From Hirundichthys speculiger (taxonomy: Eukaryota; Chordata; Actinopteri; Beloniformes; Exocoetidae): a stretch of 64,000 nt of DNA. Positions 1-11,164 of the stretch are shown one piece after another. A program made the position numbers and the translations under genes. Below the pieces are notes generated by a model. It worked only from the letters and a program-made list of their open reading frames with translations. It was not told the DNA's origin and did no database searches. The stretch lies in the NCBI GenBank assembly GCA_018398805.1, contig JAGFBZ010002399.1, forward strand, positions 124,001-188,000. Direction: 5' to 3'. Within the stretch, counting starts at the first letter, position 1, and the number at the start of each line of letters is the position of its first letter.

Positions 1-25
1 CCCCCATAAAAGCCAGTGAGTGCTA

Positions 26-232
26 CAGGAAAGGAGGCTGGAAAGATGGAGGACAGTGCGAAAGCTGCTGAAGAGAGAGGCTGCAGTTTGTTATCAGAAG
101 AGGATCAGGCATCACACAAATCAAAGCAGGAGGCTCCACAGGAGGGATACATTTGCTGATGCACACCTGCCCTACAAAACACCGCCAGGTGTACCAGGAT
201 ACGATGCCCATCTGAAAAGGCTTTACGTCCAG
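26..232 (+). CDS. possible internal exon of an unidentified host gene (partial, uncertain)
   Basis: An open frame runs from just after a TGA at 17-19 to position 232. There it meets CAG|GTAAGC, a strong splice-donor match (GT at 233-234). The predicted peptide is very basic at first (many Arg/Lys) and ends in a Pro/Gly/Tyr-rich stretch reading PPGVPGYDAHLKRLYVQ. That is not the composition of the surrounding repeats. CTACAG at 21-26 could act as an acceptor, but the window starts too close upstream to see a pyrimidine tract or branch site. I do not recognise the protein. It may equally be a chance open frame of about 70 codons. Confidence 0.25.
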
Positions 233-289
233 GTAAGCATAGATACTCAAACACATGATGATGTGGCAGACACACTTTCAGTATGATTC

Positions 290-855
290 ATACCACATAA
301 TAACAGCTTCACAGTTCCCCATTATGCTAAAGCCTCAAGCACACGCACGCACAACTTGACAGAAGCATAAAGTTATGGATGCACACGCTCAAACGCATAC
401 AAACGATTTATGGTTCACCCATTCAACCTAAACCAATTCTGTGGTTAAAAAAGAAGAAGAAAAAGCCACTTCTCAGTAGCTAATAGCTGATGCATCAAAA
501 CTTCCAGCTGCCTAAAAATGAGAAATTTCCGCTAAGGTTGTTATATTATACTCTTCACTTTGTATTGTTGTGTCTTCAACTTTTGGTTGCAGTGCCAGTT
601 GGATTAGACTCTTAATAAGGAGACGACAGCGTGGCAAGTTAGCAGGTTAGCTTTGAACCAGAGTCTCAACGCTATGGCTTCATCTGTCATGCTGGCAGGC
701 AGACAAAGTTTCCTGCATTTCCACACGAGCAGGATGACGGCTGGTGTTCAGCGCCTCCCAAGGCTTCTTTCACAAACACATGTATGAATGAAGAAGCTCC
801 ACAAATCCTCCACAAACATATCTCCAGGAAGATAAAATTGTTTTTTTTACATTCA
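290..855. other. intergenic/intronic stretch, no gene seen
   Basis: Ordinary AT-leaning sequence with a short T run near 840-848. No coding signal, RNA gene or transposon end is recognised. Confidence 0.5.
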
Positions 856-859
856 TTCA

Positions 860-1105
860 TTACCTCCGCCAAGGAGGTTATGTTTTCGGTGGCGTTTATC
901 TGTCTGTTTGTCTGTCTGTGTACAAGATAACTCAAAAAGTTTTGGATGGATTTTGATGAAATTTTCAAAAGTTGTCAGAAATCTGAAAAGGAAGAACTGA
1001 TTTCATTTTGGGTGTGATCCAGAAGAAATCCTGGATTCTGGATCACTTTAAAATTTTTGATAACATTGCGGTCAATAGGGCTGAAAATTTTGTAGCAGAA
1101 CTAGA
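860..1105 (+). mobile_element. Helitron-like non-autonomous element, copy 1 (5' half)
   Basis: The copy begins with the 5' hairpin ACCTCC-GCCAA-GGAGGT (862-878), then a (TCTG)n-like stretch and the family body. It breaks off near 1096-1105, before the 3' hairpin. The best full-length copy lies at 62565-62993. It has a 5' hairpin, a sub-terminal CTTGG(C/T)GGAGGT complementary to the 5' end, and a 3' terminal hairpin followed by TTTTCTAG. That end structure suggests a Helitron/Helentron-type element. It encodes no protein. Confidence 0.6.
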
Positions 1106-1317
1106 AGTGTATTTTTCTATTAAAAACAAGTGAAGCAAAGAAGGATCTTCAGACTGATGTCAACATGGGGTGAAGCTTTTTGTTCCTTTTGTAACATGTT
1201 CAATTTTCAAGAGTGTTTTCAAGGTTGTGAGGGAACCGTGAAGCATTTTTGACTTTAAAAAGTCATAGACGTGTGGTTTGAAACAGTGTTTGCATCCCGT
1301 GTATTTTTTTATTGTAA

Positions 1318-1748
1318 CTAGAAAAGCACTCGGAGAGCGCAGACCTCCGCCAAGAACAACAATTCCCCCATATAGCGATTTACAAAATTTGCGATAAAAT
1401 CCGCGTTGTGGATCAGATCCCGATCAGCCTTTGAAATTTGATAGAGGTTCCCATTGTCAATCCCTGAGTCAAATTTCATGAGTTTTGAGCAATAATTAAC
1501 GGAGATATTGAGAACAAATTTTCGGCCCCATTGACCGCAATGTTATCAAAAAGTTAAAAGTGATCCAGAATCCAGGATTTCTTCTGGATCACACCCAAAA
1601 GGAAATCAGTTCTTCCTTTTCAGATTTCTGACAAATCCTGAAAATTTAATCAAAATTCATCCATAGGTTTTTGAGTTGTCTTGTACACAGACAAACAGAC
1701 AGACAGATAAATGCCGGCAAAAAAAATTACCTCCTTAGTGGAGGTAAT
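1318..1748 (-). mobile_element. Helitron-like non-autonomous element, copy 2 (near full length)
   Basis: Read on the minus strand, this copy starts with TTACCTCC... near 1748. It ends with the hairpin GCGCTC-TCC-GAGTGC and TTTTCTAG at 1318, followed by T in the flank. At about 431 bp it matches the 62565-62993 copy throughout. It lies in inverted orientation about 210 bp from copy 1. The short frames on both strands here are accidental. Confidence 0.7.
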
Positions 1749-1749
1749 A

Positions 1750-3389
1750 AAAAAAAACAGTCGAGTTAAATGTAACTGTGAAACATCAGTTCTGATCATA
1801 TTTCTTGACATCACCATTCTCTCCTTTACTGAAAGTAACATCATTCTTACAGTTGACACACAAAAAACTGCCCTGGCAGAAATTCAGTCGTCACAGTTTG
1901 TCGTCCATGTGCACACGTTGCAACCCTCTGACCACGGAGTTTCTGCAGTTTCAGATGGTTGAGATGGTTTATTGCAGCTTTGCTTTTCTGTTCTGTGTGG
2001 AAAAAGTTGAAGGCCTTCAGTTTATTTATTTGTTTGTTTCACACACAGAATCTCTGAAATTTAAGTAAACTGACGTTAAAGTGCACTTTACCTGCTTTTT
2101 AGCCCGAAGCCTGAATACTGCTGTTGTAATACACGACAGATGGTGGGAAAGAAAATCACGTGCCTCCCAAAAACAGACAAATCAATGAATAAGTGTAACG
2201 AGACTGAAAACCAGGCCCATGTAATATTAATCCAGTGATTCACATCAATAATTTCCCTGAGAAACACTTGAAATGATTACAAAGATTGAGAAGTTTCTCA
2301 CTTTATTTGGTGTTCAGGTGTGAAACATTTATACCATTTGCTTTTTTAATAATCTGATGTAAAAAAAAAAAAACATTCAAAAGAGTAAAAGACAAACTTC
2401 CTTAAAACTATGTGTAATATTAAAAACTCTAATGGCCTTAGCATCCTTTTAATTATAACTATTGACCAACAACTGTAAAGTTCTTTCTTTGATCAATACC
2501 ACATATGTGAACTCTGCCTTGTAATTATAGTCACCATTATACAGTAAAAGGTTGCATAATGTTAGAAAGAAAAAAACAAACTCTTTTGCTCTCAAGTCAG
2601 TAAAGGAAAAACAAATCTTCAATAACAGAGCTTCATGTAGCCCTTAAGGTGAAATCTTGTTTCCCGTGTGAAATACTCCTGGTCTCATTTAGTTATTTAA
2701 TCATGCTGAGTGTGAGTCACAGATTCCTGTCTCATACTCCTCTATGACTCATTGACATTGCAGACGTTTCTTGTTCGATACAGAGCGAGCCTACAGGAAT
2801 GGCCAACGTTCCCCTCCTCCATCCTACCCCTGTACCACCACTGCAGCCGCTCTCTTCCTGCCAACAAGCCTTTCAGGGGATTTATTTTCTTCCACATATG
2901 CACAATAACAAGAACTTCATTGTGGGTTCGTCTATCAAGCTTTCATGGCGTGGGATGATTTTTTATTGAAAAAAGAAATCCCCATGTTCTACCTTTGAAG
3001 CATCTCACGAAGATGCTTGAAATATCCTCCTTTGTTTCATAATGCCGTCCCTTATAGAAGAAACAGGCCATTTTGTTGATGCAAGGGACAGTTTTTGAAA
3101 ATTGATAATAATTTGAAAATCATTTTCACAGCATGATTTGTTGATCTTGTGGGAATGTTTCAGAAAGAAATGTTCAAATAATTTGCTTTAAGTCTGAAAC
3201 TGTGTTTGCAGTCAACATGTTAAGATGAGGAACCTCATGTCTGGTGTTTTTTTTTTTATCTGTGCTGATTTCATTGTTTCACTTCTCAACCTCATGGCTG
3301 AGAGGACACAGAAACATTTCTGGGGGTCACCAGACGGTTGTGGAGAAAAGCTGAAATAATATAAAAATACTGTATTAGACTGTGGAATA
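1750..3389. other. no gene or recognised element
   Basis: AT-rich sequence with short A and T runs (about 2360, 3247). It contains many small frames on both strands but nothing with recognisable protein character. No transposon termini were identified. Confidence 0.45.
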
Positions 3390-4223
3390 CAGTGACGTGC
3401 GGTGAGATTCATGGCTGGTGAGGCACTGACTTCATCAGTCAGATTTACAAGCATATGAACCCTCCAGAACAACTTATTCACCATTTGATTGGCAGCAGTT
3501 AACTATTTATGTTTAAAACCTCCTATCGTCATTCACATATAAATGCTTTACACATACAAACTGTAGCGCACAAAAAAAGCACATTTAATTTTAAAAAAGT
3601 TATTATGGTCTTACCTTCACTTATAAATGAAGTCCATGCGCCGCTCCTTCTGAAGAATAAGTGACAGCGCTTGTTGTCACTTATTCTGCAGCCAATGTGT
3701 CGCAAGAAGAATCCCTGTGCTCACTAGTGCCCCCTAACGTGAGGCAGGAGAAGTGCGTGCCTCACCCCGTGCCTCTTCTCAGCCGTTTTATGATCGCGCC
3801 GGCACAAGAAACACATTACACACATATAGTTGCTGTTCATTATATAAATCAGCTAAACTATGGAAACTTATTTCATATAGCAAACGTGTTTGAACATTTT
3901 AATAGTGACATACAAAGAGACGGCGATCTGGTCTCACTACATAGCATGGCAGCACAGTTAGCCGAGTCATTGCGCAATCCATGGTGAGGCTCAGCGGGGT
4001 GCTGCCTCACCGCCCGCATCTTCTCAGTATTTGAATGGTAAATGTGAAAATTCGGCGATTTTGAATAAAAAATAATTGAAGAATGGTGAAGTTGAATGGA
4101 AAATTACTTTATAGTACAAATCAACTGATAAATATAAAAAATATATATATTGTTTTCATTTCTTTCTTTCCATGATGGCAGGTAAGGCACGGCCTCCCCT
4201 GCCTCACCTGATTGACGTCACTG
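3390..4223. mobile_element. hAT-like non-autonomous DNA element (CAGTGACG ends)
   Basis: The left end reads CAGTGACGTGCGGTGAG and the right end CCTGATTGACGTCACTG, so CAGTGACGT forms a terminal inverted repeat. Both ends carry a sub-terminal GGTGAGGCA motif in inverted orientation. The adjacent 8-mers GTGGAATA and GTGGTTTG agree at 5 of 8 positions, which would fit an eroded hAT target duplication. The 108-codon frame inside (3661-3987) resembles no transposase and is probably accidental. Confidence 0.5.
3650..3691. repeat. internal 17-bp-arm hairpin
   Basis: The left arm at 3650-3666 pairs with the right arm at 3675-3691 (core AATAAGTGACA/TGTCACTTATT) across an 8-nt loop, with a single mismatch. 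It lies within the hAT-like element. Confidence 0.75.
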
Positions 4224-4689
4224 GTGGTTTGTATGTTGTGTCACTTTTAGGGAGAAGTTGGGATTTGAAGAGTTTCTGTGACATCACGGACCCAGAGGGG
4301 AATTATCCATCCTCCTTGAGTTAATATCCACCCACAACTTCATATCATGCTTCCTTCGCTCTGTGTGGTTGGTTCAGATCGTATCTTGAAGGCAGGAGCT
4401 TTGTTTAGCTGTGAAGTCCCTCAAGGTTCAGTTCTTGGACCACAGTTATTCAGCCCTGACATGCTTCCCCCCTGACGTAGGATAGCTAAACACAGCTATG
4501 CAGATGACCCTCAAACGTACCTGGCTCTTTCCACAAATGACTGGTCCATTCTGTAGTTTTACACATGTGGGTGCACATCAAATCACATTGCACCATTTTT
4601 AAGTTACATCATGGTCACATCATGTTGATTTTGCTGTTGCCCAAACGTGGCGTCGCAAGTCATGTGACAACGGTCAGTGCTGTCTTGTT

Positions 4690-4920
4690 GACGCACTGAT
4701 TGGTTTAACAGGTGGAACGCCCTAACCACTCCTATGCATAATGTAGCGGTTAGTGCAGGAGGGACAGCGGGTTTAGCAAAGTGGAAGATTGCGTTCTTTG
4801 CGGGGGAACACCCCTCCCGCCACCCGCTATCGCTTAATAGCACCCCTCCCGCCACCCGCTATCGCTTAATAGCGGCTTCTGCCACTTAATAGTGGCAGAA
4901 GATCGGACCCCTGATGTCCC
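4690..4920 (+). mobile_element. PIF/Harbinger-like MITE, 3' part only
   Basis: The sequence from TTGACGCACTGATTGG to GAAGATCGGACCC matches the right half of the complete copy at 36513-36929. The left half is missing. It contains an exact tandem duplication of 32 bp (4809-4840 and 4841-4872). A short internal stem reads TCTGCCACTTAATAGTGGCAGA. Confidence 0.6.
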
Positions 4921-6611
4921 GAGACGACGACCGGAGTTGAGTGTCTGACTGCACCCCAGGATACAAGTGAACATACTGTAGAGGCCTGATTGAAAAGGGA
5001 GACTCGGTACTGAATCTCTGTAGCATTTTGACATTTTATTAAATGTCAAAATGTATTTTGAAGGTACTATTTATAAAGTAAGGGTTCTGTTGAAGGATCG
5101 CAGACCTAGAAAACAAATGAAAACAACATTCTTCAGCCTGGAAGACGGTGGCGTAAATGGCAATAATGATCCTATTATTCATTTAAATTACTGAACCCGC
5201 CAGTTAAACAAGTTAAAAGTATGTGGTTCCCCGTCATGAAGCCACAGAGGTGAAATTCTGCTCAATTAATAATAATAATAATAATAGTAATAATAATCTT
5301 AATAAAATGAAGATATTCATTTTTTTTTGTCGAAGTGAGGATTTAATTTTTCCTGCTTTCATTTTTTTTTCTGCCACATCCAAAGACTTTGGAGAATTTT
5401 TTTCTTCCCTGGAACAAAGTGACCTCCTCGACTGAAGTGTTAACAGTGTTAATGTGAGCTTTTGTCATCATGTCAAAGGGCAAACTTTATATCACATTTC
5501 AGTGAGCGCTGGATGACACTAAGCCTAAGCCGCGTTCAAAGAACCCTGTGAGAATAAAATGACTGCAGCACAATGAGCAAATGTGTTTTGTTGACAGTGC
5601 AACGTGTTTACGACGTCGGGGCTGCGACGCCAGAAACCACTTCGCAGCGGCACACTTTAAATGCTAATGGGATTACAGGACTTTGACAAAAAGGAGACGA
5701 TTTCTTTCAGCGGGAAATACGCACGTCCCTGCCCACCTGGATTCAGGAGCGTTAGGTGGAAGAACGCTCAAGTGTGGGAGGGAAAACCTATAAACGTTTG
5801 TGCGTTTGGTGCGAACGTGCAGAACGTACAGAGTCTGAGTTATGTGTCACCGCACATTCATGTGTGACTCACTCCAAAGAGGAGTGGGATCAAAGCTGGG
5901 ACAGACTGAGACGGACAGACTGAGACGGACAGACCGAGACGGACAGAGTGAGCCAGAGGTGGCGCCGGTCCAGTCCCAACATCAGCCGCCGGTCGGTCAG
6001 AACACAAACTGTGTGGCTAACAACCGATAAGACGCAAGCTAACGCTCTGTCTGACGATGTCTTTGAGAGGTGCAGAAACGCCTGCAGATCTGACCGCCAC
6101 AGCCTCGTGTTTCACTCCCGTGCTCTCCGTTGAACGTCACACATGTGGATGCGTTGAGCCACGCAGCCAGGAGAGTTCTGAAAGTGGGAATAATACCTAG
6201 AACATGTTTATTCGGTTGCACCAGTTCCACTATCCTGGGAGTAGATGCGTTGAACGAGGCTGTATGAGATGGTGTTCATGAGCCTGTGCAAGGTCTTTGG
6301 CAAGTTTACAGGAAAAATAACACAAAACAAAAACACATTTAAATGTGCAAGCAACTGGGATCTCCAACTGAGGAAATCCTTCCTGTAAAGATGGATTCAG
6401 CTAAAGTCCGATAACAGTCCTTTTTTTCCCAAACAAACACATTGTGTGAGTCCAGTCAGACGTGCATTTCATTCAAGTTATGAAAACTGAAAAAAAGATA
6501 AACAAACAGGTCAAAAGCTGCATCTTAATGTAGGCAGTTTTTTCTTACATGAATATAAACATTTAAAGCTGCACCAAGCTAATATTTTCACATTAACAAC
6601 TTCTGACATGT
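4921..6611. other. no gene; AAT microsatellite and a 14-bp minisatellite
   Basis: There is an (AAT)n-type tract at about 5266-5300. At 5901-5950 there are about 3.6 copies of the 14-mer ACAGACTGAGACGG. The remainder is unremarkable, with moderately CpG-containing sequence at 5580-6130. No coding region is supported. Confidence 0.5.
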
Positions 6612-6619
6612 GAAAGGAG

Positions 6620-7369
6620 TAGAGGTCTTCAGAACAACCCGACAACCCGAGGTTCCGACCCGACCCGAATCGGGTCCCGAGTCCATTCAAAAGACGTGAC
6701 TCCGGGTTCGGGTCGGAATCGGTACAGTTAGTCTCGGGTCCGTGATCTCTGACAGGCTGGGTCCGCGTTTACTCGAGAGAAAGATATTGGCGGTGGCAGC
6801 CAATGTCAGGACTCGGGGCAGTTAAATGATTATTAATTAATGTGGCATATTTGTCGTGAAACAATCATGTTGCCGTAGCGTGTTATTAGCGGTTTGCCCG
6901 GCAGCTGTAAAGCACAACGGATTGCCAACATGACAACGTTGGATGAGAGAACATATTTACAACACGTCCTGACTGGTGTAGGCTATTAGCGTTAGCAGTT
7001 GCTACCAATAGCATCTGTATCCACAAAAAAAATAATGACGTGGATTTATTGTTGTTTACATCACGTAGCCTATGGAGCAACTGAACCGGGTAGAAGACAA
7101 CTTTAGGTAAGAAAATCAGGTTTTATTTAATGCTAGACAACTTTAACATGAGCAACTATGGGCTGTATTGTCTCGGTTCTATTCGGGTAACTGGGTTCGG
7201 TTCGCGGTCAGACACTAAAGACTCAGGTCGGGTCAGTTGCGCGTCCAAATATTGCAGGTCCATTCGGGTTCAGACTCCCGGACTTATGATAATAGCTCGG
7301 GTCCGGTCGGTTTCGGGTCGAAATTTTCACAGGTTTGGGTAATTGAAAGTGGACCTGTGAAGACCTCTA
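6620..7369 (+). mobile_element. hAT non-autonomous element, family with GGGTCGG-rich ends, copy 1
   Basis: The ends TAGAGGTCTTC and GAAGACCTCTA are inverted repeats. Flanking 8-mers are GAAAGGAG (6612-6619) and GAAAGGAA (7370-7377), a 7-of-8 target duplication as expected for hAT. The terminal 150-250 bp on each side are dense in CCCGA/TCGGG motifs, such as ACCCGAC and TCGGGTC. They probably act as sub-terminal transposase sites. No transposase is present. A second copy in the opposite orientation lies at 50836-51623. Confidence 0.85.
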
Positions 7370-7387
7370 GAAAGGAATCACCTATAG

Positions 7388-7600
7388 CAGTGATCGCCAA
7401 CCCCTGGGCCTCAGACCGGTACCAGGCCGTGGATCATTGGGTACCGGGCCACGCAAGAAAAAATTAGTTATTTAAGTTTTATTTATTATATGAGTCTGAA
7501 TGAGCTTTTATTTTGAAAAATATTTTATTTTGAAAAATGACTAGATTCTCTCAGTTACACCAAAAATTTAACCCAGCTAGCAAAATGAGGGAGAAACAGA
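7388..7600 (+). mobile_element. hAT-like element, left-end fragment
   Basis: The sequence begins CAGTGATCGCCAACCCCTGGG, with ACCGGTACCAGGCCGTGG shortly after. This matches the sub-terminal style of a common teleost hAT family with CAGNGRTC-CCAACC ends. No right end is found. It sits just beyond the preceding hAT. Confidence 0.4.
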
Positions 7601-7603
7601 CAT

Positions 7604-7785
7604 ACAGTGGTACCTCTACTTACGAAATTAATTGGTTCTGGAAGTAGTTTCATAACCTGAAAATTTCCTAAGTAGAGATGTGTTTTCTATGTAAATGCCC
7701 TAATCCTTTCCAAGCCCCCCAAAATTCAAACAACATTTTTTTATAAATTAATACATGAAATGACAAAAAAAAATACATGTTAGAA
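7604..7785. mobile_element. possible mariner-type element end (ACAGTGGTACCTC...)
   Basis: ACAGTGGTACCTCTACTTACG resembles the left terminus of TA-inserting mariner-type elements. No matching right end was found, so the assignment is tentative. Confidence 0.3.
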
Positions 7786-7934
7786 CTTGAAAAGCACTCG
7801 GAGAGCGCAGACCTCCACCAAGCGCAACAATTATCGAAAATTTAAAAATGATCCAGAAACCAGGATTTCTTCCGGATCACACCCAAAATGAAATCAGTTC
7901 TTCCTTTTCAAATTTCCGACAACTCCTGAAAATT
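7786..7934 (-). mobile_element. Helitron-like element, copy 3 (internally deleted, truncated)
   Basis: On the minus strand this is the 3' hairpin region (GAGTGCTTTTC, with terminal CTAG mutated to CAAG) joined directly to the central block GATCCAGAA...GGAAGAACTGATTTC. The piece between them has been deleted. It abuts the Tigger-like MITE at 7936. Confidence 0.6.
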
Positions 7935-7935
7935 A

Positions 7936-8405
7936 CAATGATCCCTTGCCAATTCGCGCTTTAAGTTCCGCGGTTTTAGTTATTTGCGGATTTTTCAGAA
8001 TATAATATAATAAAATAATATAATAAAAAAATCAAGAAAAAAAAATCGCAGAAACATCACAGGATGTTGTGTGCGTTCTCACAAAGCGAAGAAATGTTGT
8101 GAGCCAGCCTGGCCCCTTTAAGAAGGTGGCCTTATGGGTAATGGTGTGGCCTTATGGCTAATTATGAGCCAAAAATAGCACAATATCAGCAGTTTCTTTA
8201 CTACGGTTCAGAGAACAGAGGCTGTGAAGGGAACAGTTGAGCCTTTGTCTTGTTTCGCTGCAGTGTCTCGCTACTTTTTTGCAGTTTTTAAACATATTTT
8301 ATACACATTATTTAGGCTCGGGGGGCTCCGGCTCCAGTTCGTGGATTTTGATTTTCGCGGGGGGGGCGCTGGTCCCCATTAACCGCGAAAAATAAGGGAT
8401 CACTG
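7936..8405 (+). mobile_element. Tc1/mariner (Tigger-like) MITE, copy A
   Basis: The ends CAATGATCCCT and AGGGATCACTG are inverted repeats flanked by TA on both sides. At 470 bp it is the shortest of four copies in the window (also 17317-17824, 23931-24622, 29985-30640). It lacks the internal block around TGTAGTGAGCATCAACAGC that the others have. Confidence 0.8.
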
Positions 8406-8934
8406 TATATTCTAAAATCAATTACATTATAGAAAAATGGGTGAGAATTCATAAATATGCTCTTAAATAGGGACGTTTAACTGATGCAGGCCTTCTTAAA
8501 GTCTAATAATGAGAAGGACACTGTTGGCACTTTAACACAGACATTAAGGTATAATTAAGGTATAAAGAGGCAGCTGGGATCCCCTCTTCATTTTGCCTCC
8601 ACTCTCCACGGTGCGTTCACTGCAATCCCGGGACCGCCGCCTCCCCAGCGTGTGCCTTCACAAAGCATTTCAGCGTTCTGCAGCCTGAAGAGACTTCCTT
8701 TTCCCGTCTCTGCGGCCCACAGCCAGCTTTAATCAGTTGCCGATGAATAAAACGCAGCGCTGAGAAACGCAGACATAAACTAAAGTTTCTACCAGTGGGG
8801 CGCACTCAGCCTCAGTTTTCGCTGTCGATGGCGTTTCCACTGCTGGGGGGTTCGGGATAGGGAGGCGCGGGACTGTCCTCAGCAGATGGCGAGGACAGTT
8901 GGCTAGTCGTTCTGACAGCGGGGAGTCTCTCGCT
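8406..8934. other. no gene or recognised element
   Basis: This segment has somewhat higher GC content at 8580-8930, with no splice-bounded open frame that I recognise. No repeat termini were identified. Confidence 0.4.
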
Positions 8935-9434
8935 GTTCAAGATAACTCAAAAAGTTATGGATGGATTTTGATGAAATTTTCAGGAGTTGTCACAAATGTG
9001 AAAAGGAAGAACTGATTTCATTTTGGGTGTGTTCTGGAAGAAATCCTGGATTCTGGATCACTTTCAAATTTTTGATAACATTGAGGACAATGGGGCCGAA
9101 AATTTTGTTTCTCAATATCTCTGTCAATTATATATCAAAGGCTGATCCAGATCTGATCCAGAAGGTGGATTTTATCGCAATCTCTTTAAAAACATTTAGG
9201 TTGTTTTATTTCAATATATTGACTTTGGAAACAAATATTGCATGAAATCTTTATGCCATTATTATCTATTTGTGTGTACATTACAAAATAAAGGAAAATA
9301 TGGTACTTTTTTAGCTGTCCCATATTGTCAGTGTTATGTTATGTTATGTTACGGCTAATATTTATGGTGTAAATCGCTACATGGGGGAACTGTTGAGCTT
9401 GGTGGAGGTCTGCGCCTTCCGAGTGCTTTTCTAG
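8935..9434 (+). mobile_element. Helitron-like element, copy 4 (5' truncated, with an internal extra segment)
   Basis: The copy starts at GTTCAAGATAACTC without the 5' hairpin. It ends with CTTGGTGGAGGTCTGCG, CCGAGTGC and TTTTCTAG (9431-9434), then TTA. About 185 bp between TTTATCGCAATCTC and TAAATCGCTAC (about 9184-9370) is absent from the other copies. Confidence 0.65.
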
Positions 9435-9544
9435 TTAAATATAGTTCTACAGTGTATAAAACAATATATCTCATTGTTTTATTCCATTTATGGTAGAATA
9501 AGCAGATTAACTGCTGGATCTAACCTTTGACCTTTATTATATAA

Positions 9545-9989
9545 CACATAACAATAAAATTGTCAATAAAATGAATGATATTGGTAATGAATTCAATAAA
9601 TACTTTGTTAATGTAGGTTGTTCTTTTGTAAATGACACTGTTACACCTATAGATAAAGATAATATATAAAAACATTATTGATAGAGACCCATATTCTATA
9701 TTTGTAGGTGCAACAGATGAAAGATAAATACTGAATATTGTTCAAAAAGTAAAAAGTAAGGTCAATAGACTGTCTCCATGCTGATATTTTAGAGTATATA
9801 GTTAAACCGCTGACACACGTATGCAATCAGTCCTTTCTGGCAGGTATATTCCCACGATGAAGACTGTAAAAATGGCCCCTATTTACCAACTGCAGGCTCA
9901 TTTCGCTGCTTCGACACCTCTCAAAAATTATACACAAACTTGGTGTTAACAGTCTTGACAGATTCATTGAAAAAACATAAAATTTCAAG
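9545..9989 (+). pseudogene. degenerate non-LTR retrotransposon (Jockey superfamily, CR1/L2-like), part 1
   Basis: Translation from about 9571 gives NDIGNEFNKYFVNVG, characteristic of the pre-RT region of CR1/L2/Rex1-group LINEs. After stops and frameshifts, KPLTHVCNQSF..GIFP follows near 9808-9860, then a segment ending LDRFIEK just before the nested hAT at 9990. The ORF is riddled with stops. It is an old copy whose homology resumes after the insertion at 10697. Confidence 0.65.
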
Positions 9990-10688
9990 TAGGGCTGGGC
10001 AGGATAATGCGTTATTGTCGCATAAACTCATTCAATTATTCATGCAACATTTATTTCATTGGACATTTTCGTATGTTGCTCACATGCTTTTGTTTTGAAA
10101 AGTCTGTTTCTGGCTGTTGCGGAACCAGAAGAGAATTGACGGAAAAACATAAAGCTAAAACAGACATGGAGAGAGGTAAAGTTACATAACTTTCAAATGG
10201 ACATTTTCATTTTAAAGTTCTCCCAGATGGAGGATTCAACAGAAACAAGGTTATTTGTAACAACTGACAAGTTGAACTCCTCGTTAAAAGTTTCTGCTGT
10301 TACCTCAGAAATTACCTGTTTTAATGTTCTGATTGTGGCTCAGGATTTTGTTTGTAGACTTTTTTTATTTTTCATTAAAAAAAAAAAAAAAACAGGATGA
10401 CATTAATGCCCTGGCAGTGGTAATAAGCTTTATTTCATTTTACATTTTTTTAAGATGAGATTTATACTAAATATGTGTTAAAAGTGCTGATGTTAAAATG
10501 TTGTTTGAACAACAAATGTTATGACACTTTAGTTCATATGGCAGCAGAACATTTAAATGAAAGTAACCTTTACACTACTTTAGAATTCATTATTTGATTT
10601 TGCGTATACAATGTGATTAATCTTGATTAATCAGGGAAATCATGCGATTTAATCACAATTAAAAAAAATTTATCGTTGCCCAGCTCTA
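9990..10688. mobile_element. hAT element (TAGGGCTGGGCA family) nested in the LINE
   Basis: The ends are TAGGGCTGGGCA and TTGCCCAGCTCTA. The target duplication is ATTTCAAG (9982-9989) / ATTTTAAG (10689-10696), 7 of 8. The sub-terminal region is rich in TTAATCnnGATTAAT-type dyads. It has the same family termini as 34360-35493 and the fragments at 19.6 and 44.3-45.4 kb. It interrupts the LINE reading frame, so it is younger than that LINE copy. Confidence 0.85.
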
Positions 10689-10696
10689 ATTTTAAG

Positions 10697-11160
10697 TGTT
10701 GACCAGTTTGGTTTCAGAGATAACAGATTTCAACTGATGGACAATAAGGAGTTAATCAGAGAATATTTATTGATTTTTAAAAAAAGGATTCGACTCTACT
10801 GATCACAGGATGTTATAGTTTACAGAAACAAATGATCAATTATAAATGAATTTTGAAGTCACACTTTAAAATCATTGTGATGAAAATATCTAAAACTATT
10901 GCAGTAGTACATAAAATTAAATATATTTTACACCAAAAGTCCCCCTTTGTATCGTACCGTTCCCTCATCGTCGTTGAAGCTAAAAAAAAAACTAAAAGTC
11001 AACCAGTTTACACGTTACAAAACAAAGATATTAGAATTATAAACCAGTCAAAATATTATGAACCAGTCCGTCCATGATAAAATGTATCAACATATGTTAA
11101 AATTTCATGATTTGGTTGATTATAATTATTCAAATCATGTATAAAAAACATTAAAATGTC
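10697..11160 (+). pseudogene. degenerate non-LTR retrotransposon, part 2 (RT motif and C-terminus)
   Basis: The LINE resumes with LSVDQFGFRDNR (about 10697-10732), the conserved QFGFR block before RT motif A. A strong internal deletion follows, then C-terminal segments such as KISKTIAVVHKIKY (about 10870-10926) and IRIINQSKYYEPV (about 11030-11070). These are typical of the region after the FADD box in CR1/L2-type LINEs. The catalytic FADD itself is not seen. The order and strand agree with part 1. Confidence 0.6.
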
Positions 11161-11164
11161 CTTC

